The notes under the pieces were generated by a model. The model was not told where the DNA came from and made no database searches. It saw only the letters and a program-made list of their open reading frames with translations. Of a stretch of DNA of 64,000 bases, positions 51,224 through 60,399 are shown one piece after another (position 1 is the first letter of the stretch; each line of letters starts with the position of its first letter). The stretch comes from Bog-756 sp050014755 (lineage in GTDB: Bacteria > Actinomycetota > Acidimicrobiia > Acidimicrobiales > RAAP-2), in NCBI GenBank assembly GCA_050014755.1, contig JBEKCS010000013.1:4394-68393 (forward strand). The letters are read 5' to 3'. Both the position numbers and the translations under genes were made by a program.

Positions 51224-53749
51224 ATGTGGAAGGTCACGGTCAAGGGACTGCTCGCCCACAAGCTCCGTCTGGCGCTCACCGCGATCGCCATCGTGCTCGG
51301 CGTCACCTTCGTCTCGGGGACCTTCATCCTGACCGACACGCTGCACAACACTTTCACCTCGCTGTTCGGCAACATCTACCAGAACATCGACTTCCAGGTG
51401 CGGGGAGTAGCCCAGTTCAGCGCCGGCACGGGGGAGGCGGTGCGCAACCCCGTACCCGAGTCGATCCTCGCCTCGGTCCGCGGCGTTCCCGGCGTGGAGG
51501 CCGCCTCCGGCTCGGTACAGGGATACGCCCAGTTCGTGTCCCGGGACGGCAAGGCCGTGTCGACCGGAGGTGCGCCGACGCTCGGGCTCTCCTTCGACCC
51601 GGATTCGCGGATCTCCGAGTTGCGGATCGTCGAGGGAAGGGCCCCCACGACGTCGCACGACGTCGTCATGGACATCGGGACCGCGCAGAAGTTCGGCTTC
51701 GCGGTGGGGGACCGGGTCCGCGTCCTGCTGGCCGGGCCGCCGAAGACGTTCACCATCACGGGTCTCGCCCGGTTCGGCACCGCGGACAACCTCGCGGGCG
51801 CCACCCTGGCCGCGTTCACGATGCCGACGGCTCAGGCCGTTCTCGGCGACGAGGGCCAGTTCGACGCCATCGACGTCGTGGCCGCCCCGGGCGCCGACAA
51901 GGCCGCCGTGGAGCAGGGCATCGCCCGGGTCCTGCCCCGTGGTGTGGAGGTGGTCACCGGTCAGACCGTGGCCGACGAGCAGACCAGCTCGATCGACCAG
52001 GCGCTGTCGTTCTTCTCGACTGCACTACTGGTCTTCGCGTTCATCTCGCTCTTCGTGGGGGCGTTCACCATCTTGAACACGTTCTCCATCATCGTCGGCC
52101 AGCGGACCCGTGAGCTGGCCCTGCTGCGCATCGTGGGCGCCAGCCGGCGACAGGTCTTCCGGTCGGTGCTCACCGAGGCGGCCATCGTGGGTCTCGTGTC
52201 ATCGATCGTCGGCCTCGGCCTCGGCGTGGTCGCCGCGATCGGGCTCGTGGCCCTCCTCCGTGGGTTCGGGATCACGCTGCCCACCGGCCCACCCGTGTTC
52301 GAGGCGCGCACGGTCGTCGTCGCGCTGGTGGTCGGCGTCGGCGTCACGGTCATCGCCGCCATCAGCCCGGCCCGACGGGCCGTGCACATCCCGCCGGTGG
52401 CGGCCATCACCGCGCAGCAGGTCGAGAGCGACGTGCCGTTCCGGCGTCGCTTCATCGGGGGTGCCTCGGTCGCGCTCCTCGGCGGAGTGGTGCTCGGCGT
52501 CGGCCTCGCCTCGCCGAAGATCCAGCTGGTGGGCGTCGGCGCGGTGGGTCTCTTCGTCGGCGTGGCGATGCTGGCTCCCGTGGTGGCCCGTCCGCTCTCG
52601 AGCATCATCGGGCGCCCGTTGGCCAGGGCCCTGGGGGTGGCCGGCAAGCTGGGCCGGGAGAACTCGATGCGCAGTCCCCGGCGTACCGCCCAGACGGCCT
52701 CGGCACTCATGGTCGGACTGGCTCTCGTCGCGGCGATCTCCGTGCTCGGCGCGTCGCTGTCGACGTCGGCCACCAGCTCCATCGACGGCGCGGTGAGCGC
52801 GGATCTCATCGTGTCGACGGCCGACAACACCGGGCCTGGAACGTTCAGCACCACCGTGCCGACCGTGGCATCCGCCGTCCCCGGCGTCACCGGTTCGTCG
52901 ACCGTCTTCGGCGGTCAATTCGAGATCAGGCGGTCGCTGGAGATGCTCCGGGCCATCTCGACCCGGAATCTGTCAGCCACGATCATCATCCATATGACCG
53001 CGGGAAGCCCCCGTGCGCTCGCCGCCGGTGACCTCCTCATCGACACCAGCACGGCCGACTCCGACCACCTCGTGGTTGGCCAGACGGTCCCTGTCCGGTT
53101 CGCACTGACCGGCCGCTCCACGATGCGCATCGGCGGGATCTACCGGCCCAACGCGCTGGCCGGGAGCTATCTGGTCGGCGGCGCGTTCTACCTGTCCCAC
53201 TACCGGAATCCGCTGCCCGGGGCGGTACTCCTCCGGACCGACGGGAACCCCGCGGTGCAGACGCGGGTCGCGGCCGCGCTGGCGCCGTACCCGAACGTGC
53301 AGGTCCAGAGCCGCGCCCAGTTCGACAAGTCGCAGACGGCCCAGGTCGACCAGCTGTTGGGCCTCGTCTATGCCCTGCTCGCGCTGGCCGTCCTCATCGC
53401 GCTCATCGGGATCGTGAACACCCTGATGCTGTCGGTGTTCGAACGTACCCACGAGATCGGCCTCCTGCGGGCCGTCGGCATGCGACGGCGACAGGTGCGG
53501 ACCATGATCCGGTCCGAATCGGTGATCCTGTCCATCTTCGGCGCCATCATCGGCATCGTCATCGGGACGGGACTCGGGGTCGCCCTGGTGTCATCGCTGC
53601 GCTCGCAGGGCATCAGCGACACCGTCGTACCGGTGTCGAGCCTGGTCGTGTTCCTGGTGCTCTCGGCGGTGCTCGGCCTCCTGGCCGCCACGTGGCCGGC
53701 CCGGCGGGCAGCCAACCTCGACGTTCTGGCCGCGATCGCCGCCGAGTGA
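51224..53749 (+). CDS. FtsX-like ABC transporter permease
   Basis: The 841-residue protein (ATG 51224) has two FtsX units. The first is a membrane helix (RLALTAIAIVLGVTFVSGTF), a MacB periplasmic core and three helices (about 265-410, ending with ISPARRAVHIPPVAAI); the second has a central helix, a periplasmic part and three helices (about 710-840, ending with WPARRAANLDVLAAIA). RIVGASRRQVFRSV and RAVGMRRRQVRTMI are the typical coupling loops. It works with the ATPase just upstream. Confidence 0.93.
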   Translation: MWKVTVKGLLAHKLRLALTAIAIVLGVTFVSGTFILTDTLHNTFTSLFGNIYQNIDFQVRGVAQFSAGTGEAVRNPVPESILASVRGVPGVEAASGSVQGYAQFVSRDGKAVSTGGAPTLGLSFDPDSRISELRIVEGRAPTTSHDVVMDIGTAQKFGFAVGDRVRVLLAGPPKTFTITGLARFGTADNLAGATLAAFTMPTAQAVLGDEGQFDAIDVVAAPGADKAAVEQGIARVLPRGVEVVTGQTVADEQTSSIDQALSFFSTALLVFAFISLFVGAFTILNTFSIIVGQRTRELALLRIVGASRRQVFRSVLTEAAIVGLVSSIVGLGLGVVAAIGLVALLRGFGITLPTGPPVFEARTVVVALVVGVGVTVIAAISPARRAVHIPPVAAITAQQVESDVPFRRRFIGGASVALLGGVVLGVGLASPKIQLVGVGAVGLFVGVAMLAPVVARPLSSIIGRPLARALGVAGKLGRENSMRSPRRTAQTASALMVGLALVAAISVLGASLSTSATSSIDGAVSADLIVSTADNTGPGTFSTTVPTVASAVPGVTGSSTVFGGQFEIRRSLEMLRAISTRNLSATIIIHMTAGSPRALAAGDLLIDTSTADSDHLVVGQTVPVRFALTGRSTMRIGGIYRPNALAGSYLVGGAFYLSHYRNPLPGAVLLRTDGNPAVQTRVAAALAPYPNVQVQSRAQFDKSQTAQVDQLLGLVYALLALAVLIALIGIVNTLMLSVFERTHEIGLLRAVGMRRRQVRTMIRSESVILSIFGAIIGIVIGTGLGVALVSSLRSQGISDTVVPVSSLVVFLVLSAVLGLLAATWPARRAANLDVLAAIAAE

Positions 53750-53804
53750 ACGCGACGTACTCGCGGGCTGACCATCGAGCGCCAGCCGGTGGGATGTCCA
53801 CCAT

Positions 53805-53821
53805 GTCAGTTCCTGACGTCA
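53805..53821 (+). promoter_or_regulatory. Candidate operator before the TetR gene
   Basis: GTCAG-TTC-CTGAC (53805-53817) is a perfect inverted repeat with 5-base arms and overlaps the 8-base palindrome TGACGTCA (53814-53821). It lies 15-31 bases before the TetR start codon, a typical place for autoregulation. Confidence 0.45.
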
Positions 53822-53835
53822 AGTACGATCCGTGC

Positions 53836-54402
53836 ATGGGCCGTTGGAAGCCAGACGCACGCGGCCGGCTCGAGAGGGCGGCGCTCGAGCTCTACATCGA
53901 CCGTGGCTTCGAGCAGACCACGGTGGCCGAGATCGCCGGGCGGGCGGGGCTCACGGAGCGGACGTTCTTCCGGCACTTCGCCGACAAGCGCGAGGTCCTG
54001 TTCGCGGGAGCGGGGGAGCTGGAGCAGTTCCTCGTCGGCCGGGTCGCCGACGCACCCGAATCACTGGGTCCGCTCGACGCGGCGGTCGCAGGTCTCGAGG
54101 CGGTGGGCGCCCTCATCGAGGAACGGGGATCGTTCGGGCGCCAGCGCCAGATCGTGATCGCCGCCAATCCGGAACTCCAGGAGCGCGAGCTGATCAAGCT
54201 GGCCACATTGTCCGCGGCTCTGGCCGGCACGCTGCGCAGCCGCGGTGCCGGGGACCCCGGTGCGAGCCTGACCGCTGAAGTGGCGATCGCCGTCTTCAAA
54301 AATGCGTTCGAGCGTTGGACGGACGGGACCGACCAGCGCGACCTTCCCCGACTCATCCGGGACTCACTCGACGAGCTGAGGGCCGTCACCGCCGGAGAGT
54401 GA
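53836..54402 (+). CDS. TetR family regulator
   Basis: From ATG 53836 the protein has 188 residues. The DNA-binding part is LERAALELYIDRGFEQTTVA, then RAGLTERTFFRHFADKREVL; the C-terminal domain is helical. Position after the ABC/FtsX genes and the palindromes just upstream suggest it regulates itself and perhaps that transporter. In-frame sequence before the ATG continues into the ftsX-like gene but is not family-like. Confidence 0.85.
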   Translation: MGRWKPDARGRLERAALELYIDRGFEQTTVAEIAGRAGLTERTFFRHFADKREVLFAGAGELEQFLVGRVADAPESLGPLDAAVAGLEAVGALIEERGSFGRQRQIVIAANPELQERELIKLATLSAALAGTLRSRGAGDPGASLTAEVAIAVFKNAFERWTDGTDQRDLPRLIRDSLDELRAVTAGE

Positions 54403-54654
54403 TCCCACGGGTACCCCGCTGAGGGGCTGATGGTCGGTAGTGTCGCCCGAGCCGTCGAGGTGCAGCGCCGTCACGAGCACACGTCGAACGACGATGGTCA
54501 TCTCGACGGCGGTGGTCGGTGGCAGACTCACGGGTGCCGCGTCGGAACCCGGTCAGCGGGTCCCGGCCGCGCAACCACATGTAGTGGCCGTTCGTGACGG
54601 CGAACACGGCCGCAACCACACCATGCAACGTGAACGTAGAACTGGGAGGACGTC

Positions 54655-55191
54655 ATGACCACACTGGGCGCCATGCACGCAGGAACGTCGTGGAATATCG
54701 CGGTGTTGATTCTGCGACTCACCCTCGGGGGCATGATCCTGGCCCACGGCACGAACAAGATCTTCGGCGGGGGGCGGATCCCAGGAACGGCCGCGTGGTT
54801 CGAGTCGATCGGCATGAAGCCCGGGAAGCTCAACGCCTGGGCGGCCGCCCTGACCGAAGTCGGCTGCGGTGTGCTGTTGATCCTCGGCCTGCTCACGCCT
54901 CTGGCCTGCGCCGGCCTGGTCGCGCTCATGGTGGTCGCCATCGTGACGGTCCACCGCAAGAACGGCTTCTTCGTGTTCAACCCTGGTCAGGGCATCGAGT
55001 ACTGCCTGGTGATCGCACTCGTGGCCATCGCGCTGGGCGGGCTCGGAGCGGGCCGCTGGTCACTCGACCATGCGTTGAAGGTCTGGACGTTCCGGCCATG
55101 GGTCGGCCTGGTGGTCGCTGCCGGCGTCGGCGTCGGTGGGGCCGCCCTCCAGCTTCTCGCCGTCTACCGGCCGCCCAAGAAGACCGACTGA
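54655..55191 (+). CDS. DoxX family membrane protein
   Basis: The 178-residue protein starts at ATG 54655 behind GGGAGG. It has four to five membrane helices and the DoxX pattern (LILRLTLGGMILAHGTNKIF, WAAALTEVGCGVLLILGLLT, VHRKNGFFVFNPGQGIEY). DoxX proteins are linked with quinone/sulfur oxidation or redox homeostasis, but the role here is open. It is convergent with the enoyl-CoA hydratase gene across a pentanucleotide repeat. Confidence 0.88.
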   Translation: MTTLGAMHAGTSWNIAVLILRLTLGGMILAHGTNKIFGGGRIPGTAAWFESIGMKPGKLNAWAAALTEVGCGVLLILGLLTPLACAGLVALMVVAIVTVHRKNGFFVFNPGQGIEYCLVIALVAIALGGLGAGRWSLDHALKVWTFRPWVGLVVAAGVGVGGAALQLLAVYRPPKKTD

Positions 55192-55230
55192 GTGGGCGTG
55201 CCGGTGTGCCCACTTGCCCCGACACCGACG

Positions 55231-55258
55231 GTGCGGTGCGGTGCGGTGCGGTGCGGTG
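55231..55258. repeat. Pentanucleotide repeat (GTGCG)5 between convergent genes
   Basis: Five GTGCG units plus GTG fill the space directly against the enoyl-CoA hydratase stop codon (55259-55261). It is simple sequence prone to slippage and lies outside both coding regions. Confidence 0.9.
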
Positions 55259-56038
55259 TCAGCTCCCCGTGTAGCGCGGAGCGCGCCCGGCTTCGCGCGC
55301 CGCCTTGAACTCGGCGAAGTCGGATGACTTGTTGACGAAGGTCTGGTAGATCAACTCGTCGTCCATGGATGCCCGCACGCCCGGTTCGCTCAGATGTTGC
55401 AACGCCTTGCGGGCCAGCTTCACGGTCGCAGCGGGAGCTGCAGCGATGCCCTGCGCCATCGCCCAAGCTTCATCGTCGAGCTGCTCGCGCGAGACGATCC
55501 GTGAGATGACGCCCAAGGTGAGCGCCTCCTCCGCGTTCATGGTCCGACCGGTCATGACCAGGTCACTGGTGACACCGGGGCCACAGATCTGGAAGAGGCG
55601 ACTCATGCCCCCGGTGTCGGGGATGACGCCATAGCTGAGCTCGGGGAGTTTGAACCGGGTGCCGGCGGCCGCGATGCGGATGTCGCAGAGCAGGGACCGC
55701 TGGAACGACCCACCGATGGCCCACCCGTGCAGGGCGACGATGATCGGAATGTCGAGCTCGAAGACCTGCAGGATGCCGCGGTGACCCCGGGTCATCAGGT
55801 CGTGATGGCTCAACGTCGTCGCATTGTGACCGATGACGGAGACATCGCGGCCCGACGACCACGCATCACCTTCGGCTCTCCAGATGACGGCCCGAACGTC
55901 CTTTCGCCCCTTGAGCTCACCGAGAATCTGGAACAACAGGAGGTCCATGTCGTCGTCGAATGCATTGAGCTTCTCCGGGTTGTCGTTCGTGATGACTGCG
56001 ACGGATTCCCGGATCTCCAACGTGACCTTGTCGCCCAT
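55259..56038 (-). CDS. Enoyl-CoA hydratase/isomerase family protein
   Basis: The 259-residue crotonase-fold protein starts at ATG 56038 with AAGGGGGAA upstream. It has the oxyanion-hole segment GWAIGGSFQRSLLCDIRIAA and FKLPELSYGVIPDTGGMSRL, where the Glu of PEL matches the first catalytic Glu. The second catalytic Glu position appears to be Asp (SDLVMTG). The substitution makes plain hydratase activity less certain. It stands alone, so the pathway is unknown. Confidence 0.88.
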   Translation of the reverse strand: MGDKVTLEIRESVAVITNDNPEKLNAFDDDMDLLLFQILGELKGRKDVRAVIWRAEGDAWSSGRDVSVIGHNATTLSHHDLMTRGHRGILQVFELDIPIIVALHGWAIGGSFQRSLLCDIRIAAAGTRFKLPELSYGVIPDTGGMSRLFQICGPGVTSDLVMTGRTMNAEEALTLGVISRIVSREQLDDEAWAMAQGIAAAPAATVKLARKALQHLSEPGVRASMDDELIYQTFVNKSSDFAEFKAAREAGRAPRYTGS

Positions 56039-56162
56039 GGTGTTCCCCCTTGTGTGTGGTATGGATCGCAGTCGACTTCGTCGGCGAACGAGTCTTGCAC
56101 CCCGGCGCCCGGTGGCTGGCCCACGGTGACGTGTCGACGACGGGCGGTCGCTCCTCGTCGGT

Positions 56163-58079
56163 TCAGTGGGAGCCGTAGAACGGCGCGTCGAACGCGAACA
56201 CACCGCCGTCGGCAGCGACCAGCCAGTAGCCGCCCGTTCGTGGATCCGTCGCCATTCCGGTGACGGGGGCGACAAGTGGCTGTCCGCCCATCGATCCCCG
56301 GAACGGCGCGGTGCCGAACGCGAAGATGCCGCCGTCGGAGGCGACCATCCAATAGCCGTGACCATTCGGCGTGGACGACATCCCGTTGACCGGTTGGTCG
56401 AGAATCAGGTTGCCGGTCGAACCATGGTATTCCGCCGAGCCGAAGGCGAAGATGCCGCCGTCGGAGGCGACCATCCAGTAGCCCTGGCCGGACGGATCGG
56501 CGGCCATCCCCACCACCGGTTGGTTGAGATGCTGACCGCCCATGGAACCGTGGAACCGGGCGTCGCCGAAGGCGAAGATACCGCCGTCCGCCGCCACGAG
56601 CCAGTAGCCGTGACCGTCCGGGGTGGGGGCGATGTCGACCACCGGCGCGTTGAGCGGTCTACCGCCCATGGAGCCGTAGAACCGGGCGTCGCCGAAGGCG
56701 AAGATACCGCCGTCGGCTGCGACCATCCAGTAGCCGTGACCGTCGGGTGTCGACACCAGGTGGCTGATGGGCGCATTGAGCGCCACCCCGGCCATCGAGC
56801 CGTACGAGGCGGCGGCCCCGAAGGGGTGGACGGCACCGGAGGAGTCGACCAGCCAGTAGCCGTCGCCCGGGGGGGTCGAAGCGATGCCGGTGTAGGTGAT
56901 CAGGGGCGGAAGTGGCGCGAGATCGGTGGAGGCGATGTACAGCTGGCGTTGGTTGACCGACAGGTTCGCCGTGCAGTCGGTGCAGGGATTGTTCCACGCG
57001 GCGAAGGCGAGCCACTGCTGGCCCGACGCATCCTGGAAGATCGATCCGCCGCCGGGACCATTGGCGCCGCCGTAGGTGGTGAGGAACGGTCCGGGGGGAT
57101 TGGTGCAGGGACCGAGGGGGCCCGCACACGGTGCCAGCTGTTCGTCGTAGGTCGAGTCCTCGAAGTTCCCGCCCGAGAAGAGGAGAAAGTAGGAGCCGGC
57201 GCTGTAGACCAGATCCGGGTCGTCAGTCGTCTGCTTAGCCGAGGTCACCGTGAGCAACAGGGACGGCGTCCCCGCGAACGTGGTTCCGTCGGCGGTGAGC
57301 TTCACCCCCCATACCTGGGAAGGGGCGGCCGTGCTGCCGTCGTTGGTCTTCCACACCAGATAGGGAAGGTGGGAGACCGGATCGACGAACGGACTCGGAT
57401 CGAGCACCCCGCCCGACGGACACCACGGGGACGAACCCGACGTGTCGCTGAATACGGGTGACGTGGGAGTCAGCGACGCGGCTGTGGCCACGGCCAGGCA
57501 CGAGAACCCGGAATCGACGGCGTGCCCGGCCAGTGAGGTGTCGTACCACATGACCCAGTGGCCACCGATGAAGGCGACTCCGGGGGAGGTCTCCGTGCCA
57601 ATCTGCTGCCACCCCGGCGGGTCGGGAAGTGCTGTGGATCCGTAGGACGTCCCCGTGTACGACCGCCAGCCCGTGGTCGGGGTTCCCGAGGTATCGACCA
57701 GCGCCTGGATGTTGTTGCCGAGTGCCGTTCCCGTCGTGAAGGCGTAGTAGGTGCCGTCCGAGTAGACGACGTCCGGGTCGCCTGCGTTTCCGGTGAAGTC
57801 GGGACCGGACGGAGAATCCACGGAGAGGTGAGGGGTGGTGGTCGTTCGGACCACAGCCGGCGCCGGTTCTGCATTTGGTTGCTGACCTTGGTGGACATGG
57901 ACGGGGAGCGCGGCCGCGCCGGCGACACTCGGCGAAGCCGCCCCTCCGGCCACCATGGACAGTGCCGCGGCACACAGTCCGGCGGTGATGACCCGACCTC
58001 TGTGGCGGCGGACGCCGAGTCCAGGTCGAACGTCGAGCAGTTCCCCAGAGGGCGCCTTCCGCCGCAAGCCAGCGCTCAT
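56163..58079 (-). CDS. Secreted GH43-like propeller protein with GYWMVA-DGG repeats
   Basis: The 638-residue protein has an Arg-rich start and signal peptide (VITAGLCAAALSMVAGGAAS). Residues about 95-390 resemble a five-bladed family-43 glycosidase: GDPDVVYSDGTYYAF with the probable base Asp, VLDPSPFVDPVSHLPYLVWK, DDPDLVYSAGSYFLLFSGG. Residues about 400-638 are six repeats of about 40 residues (GYWMVASDGGIFAFG, FYGSMGG), ending exactly at a repeat boundary. It probably binds or cleaves an extracellular polysaccharide. It overlaps the upstream GGDEF gene by four bases. Confidence 0.8.
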   Translation of the reverse strand: MSAGLRRKAPSGELLDVRPGLGVRRHRGRVITAGLCAAALSMVAGGAASPSVAGAAALPVHVHQGQQPNAEPAPAVVRTTTTPHLSVDSPSGPDFTGNAGDPDVVYSDGTYYAFTTGTALGNNIQALVDTSGTPTTGWRSYTGTSYGSTALPDPPGWQQIGTETSPGVAFIGGHWVMWYDTSLAGHAVDSGFSCLAVATAASLTPTSPVFSDTSGSSPWCPSGGVLDPSPFVDPVSHLPYLVWKTNDGSTAAPSQVWGVKLTADGTTFAGTPSLLLTVTSAKQTTDDPDLVYSAGSYFLLFSGGNFEDSTYDEQLAPCAGPLGPCTNPPGPFLTTYGGANGPGGGSIFQDASGQQWLAFAAWNNPCTDCTANLSVNQRQLYIASTDLAPLPPLITYTGIASTPPGDGYWLVDSSGAVHPFGAAASYGSMAGVALNAPISHLVSTPDGHGYWMVAADGGIFAFGDARFYGSMGGRPLNAPVVDIAPTPDGHGYWLVAADGGIFAFGDARFHGSMGGQHLNQPVVGMAADPSGQGYWMVASDGGIFAFGSAEYHGSTGNLILDQPVNGMSSTPNGHGYWMVASDGGIFAFGTAPFRGSMGGQPLVAPVTGMATDPRTGGYWLVAADGGVFAFDAPFYGSH

Positions 58080-59140
58080 GCGGCCATCCCGGCAACATCA
58101 GCCAGGACCGCTCGATCACGACCGGATTGTTTGGCGTCGTAAAGAGCCCGGTCCGCGGCTGCGTAGGTTGCCTGGGAGCTCGTCTTGGGTCTGTGCACTG
58201 CCACTCCCGCGCTGAGCGTCGCGAGCGGCGAGCCCTCTCGCCACAGACGAACCAGACGCGACGCGGTGCTGATCCCCTCCGGTCCTGCGCCTCGCATCAC
58301 GACCATGAACTCCTCACCACCCATCCGAGCAGCGGCGTCGCGCTCTCCCCGCATCGAAGCATTCACGAAGGAACCCAGTTCATGGAGGAGCCTGTCGCCT
58401 TCGGGATGGCCGTAGGTGTCGTTGACGTGTTTGAAGTGATCGACGTCCAGAATCGCCACTGCGTCACCGGGTTCGAGCGACTCGAGCAGCATCTCGCCAA
58501 GACGACGGTTGCCGACCCCCGTGAGCTCGTCGGTGACGACCTCCCGGCTCAGATCTCGGAGGAGGCGTTCTCGTGACACGTCTGCCCGCCTGACCCTGTC
58601 CGTGTAGTGGGCGATCGTCCCCCCTGCCAGGACCGCAACCGGTACGACCACGAGTACCGCCTGGACAGCTCCGGGGGCCCGTGGCGCACCGAGCAGCAGG
58701 GGAGCCAGATAGGCGCACACCATCACCGGCGACATGGTGACGACGGCCCCCAGCGGATACCAGATGCCGACCCACACCATGACGAGCACGAAGAATGAGC
58801 CGTAGGCGGCCGGCGGGCGCACGCCGGTAGCGATGTTGACGGCGATGTCCGCCATGGCGAACGTTGCCAGAAGGAGCCCTCCTCGGCCGTGGAGAAAGCG
58901 CCTCTTGCGGAGCAGGACCATGGCGATGCCGGCGACCACGTTCAAGGCGTCCAACCTCACGGAGATGAGGATCCCATGGCCGATACCGCCAGGTAGGACA
59001 TCACCCACGAGACCCATCGCTCCTGCCGCGATGAAGAGAAGTCCGATCTGGCGAACGCCCTTGCCGGCATCGGAGCTCGTGCGGCGCTCGCCTGCGCGGT
59101 CCGACTCGGGCCCGTCGGATTGAGTTGACGCCAGATTCAC
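58076..59140 (-). CDS. Membrane GGDEF-domain diguanylate cyclase
   Basis: From GTG 59140 (GGAGG ten bases upstream) the protein has 354 residues; longer in-frame starts exist. About six membrane helices (residues 30-180) are followed by a GGDEF domain: VTDELTGVGNRRLGEMLL, ILDVDHFKHVNDTYGHPEGD, RMGGEEF and LSAGVAVH. The active-site GGEEF is intact, so it should make cyclic di-GMP. The RxxD inhibition site five residues before it is absent. Its stop overlaps the start of the secreted glycosidase-like gene (ATGA), an unusual coupling. Confidence 0.88.
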   Translation of the reverse strand: MNLASTQSDGPESDRAGERRTSSDAGKGVRQIGLLFIAAGAMGLVGDVLPGGIGHGILISVRLDALNVVAGIAMVLLRKRRFLHGRGGLLLATFAMADIAVNIATGVRPPAAYGSFFVLVMVWVGIWYPLGAVVTMSPVMVCAYLAPLLLGAPRAPGAVQAVLVVVPVAVLAGGTIAHYTDRVRRADVSRERLLRDLSREVVTDELTGVGNRRLGEMLLESLEPGDAVAILDVDHFKHVNDTYGHPEGDRLLHELGSFVNASMRGERDAAARMGGEEFMVVMRGAGPEGISTASRLVRLWREGSPLATLSAGVAVHRPKTSSQATYAAADRALYDAKQSGRDRAVLADVAGMAA

Positions 59141-59527
59141 AGGACTGCTGCCTCCTGTTCCGGTATCGGCGCCTGCGGCCTTCAGGTGAAGGCCGAATCC
59201 GTCAGGACATCGAAAGGGACCCGCCATCAGGTGGTGAGCAGCAGAGATCGGCCACCGTGTCCGCCGGCGGAGGGCCTGAGGCTCCAAACCGTCCCGACCC
59301 GGTGCTCGTGCTCGAGGAGGTTGGGGGCGCCACAATCGATGGGGACAGCCAGCCAGCCAGCCGAGCTACCTCAGCCCGTGACCGTGGCCATGAGTAATCA
59401 CTAGTAATAAGTTACAGGAAAACCAAAACCCGATTCTAATATCTAGAGGACGATGCCAGCTACCAGGGTTCGGCTGTTGCCGACGGCACCTGGCGAATGC
59501 CAGGCACCGAATCGGGAGGTTGGAACT

Positions 59528-59794
59528 GTGGGCTTGACTGGAATGGTCTTCAGCACCATCTCGATCGCGGTGGGTGCCGTCTTGTACTGGGGGGTGACCA
59601 CTACCCAGAACCACGGGTTCCGCCTGTCCACGGTGGGGGTCATCCTCATGGTGATCGGGGCTATCGGCCTCGTCGTGTCGTTGATTGTGTTTGCCACGGG
59701 CCGTCGTCAGGCAGGCGGCAGTCATCGCACCTACGACCGCCAGGCCATCGACGCCCAGGGTGTCTCGACTGCGGTCCACGAGGAAATGCACTGA
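59528..59794 (+). CDS. Small two-helix membrane protein
   Basis: The 88-residue protein starts at GTG 59528 with GGGAGG eight bases upstream. It has two membrane helices (STISIAVGAVLYWGV and TVGVILMVIGAIGLVVSLIV) and a polar C-terminal tail. The pattern recalls DUF6458-type actinobacterial membrane proteins, but I am not certain. Upstream (59390-59450) is an unusually AT-rich patch that probably holds its promoter. Confidence 0.75.
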   Translation: MGLTGMVFSTISIAVGAVLYWGVTTTQNHGFRLSTVGVILMVIGAIGLVVSLIVFATGRRQAGGSHRTYDRQAIDAQGVSTAVHEEMH

Positions 59795-60202
59795 TCGGGC
59801 TCAGACGTATCGCTCCCGCTGACGGACACTCTCCACGGCGCGAATCCCGACAACTGGGCGGACCGGATCGACCGCGGACTGGTCCACGTCACCACGGTGA
59901 CCCTGCTGGAGGCAGGATATGCCGCCCGCTCGGCCCACGACGTCGGACGCATCCTCACGGGGCCACCGATGGCGGCAACGCCGGTCGAGTACCTGACGCC
60001 GGCAGTCGAGGACCGGGCAGTCCAGATCCTGACCGCACTGGCTGAACGTGGTCGCCACCGTGCGCCGTCGCTTCCCGATGTGCTGATCGCCGCGATCGCA
60101 GAGCGGTCGGGCCTCACGATCCTCCCCGTGGACGAGGACTTCGAGCTGATCGCCGAGGTGACCAGTCAACCGCTCGAACGCCTCGTCATGACCGACGAGT
60201 GA
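59795..60202 (+). pseudogene. VapC-like PIN toxin lacking its start
   Basis: The open frame begins directly after the upstream stop codon and reads NPDNWADRIDRGLVHVTTVT, then GPPMAATPVEYLTPAVEDRA, RGRHRAPSLPDVLIAAIAER and LPVDEDFELIAEVT, an excellent match to mycobacterial VapC2-type PIN proteins. The first 10-15 residues, which carry the start and the first catalytic Asp in homologues, are missing or diverged, and the first in-frame start codon is GTG 59897, inside the domain. No VapB antitoxin precedes it. It is most likely a decayed toxin gene. Confidence 0.7.
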
Positions 60203-60374
60203 GTGGAGCGGCGCCCACGACCGCCTCTGCGCCCGGAGCGGCAGCGGGTCCGACCCGGCTGTCCGGACAGTCGCCGGCTCCCGGATTCTGGCTCGCCCTT
60301 CACTATTACGATCGCGCGAACTCAGTCCGATCCGGCCCGGATCCGGGTGACGGCCTGTCGGTGGATCGATACCA

Positions 60375-60389
60375 TTCGATCAACCGAAA
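60375..60389 (+). promoter_or_regulatory. Putative operator A of the oxygenase-ureohydrolase cluster
   Basis: TTCGATCAACCGAAA matches 13 of 15 bases of the perfect palindrome region at 62664-62678. It lies just before a strong ribosome site (GGGAGG, 60390-60395) and the 18-codon leader ORF. A shared regulator for both transcripts is inferred. Confidence 0.55.
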
Positions 60390-60399
60390 GGGAGGTCCC

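Noticed and set aside
54386..54628. Minus-strand frame starting HGVVAAVFAVTNGHYMWLRG
   Set aside because: The first 25 residues look like the end of a membrane protein, but the rest is low-complexity and no ribosome site or upstream domain is present; at most a remnant.
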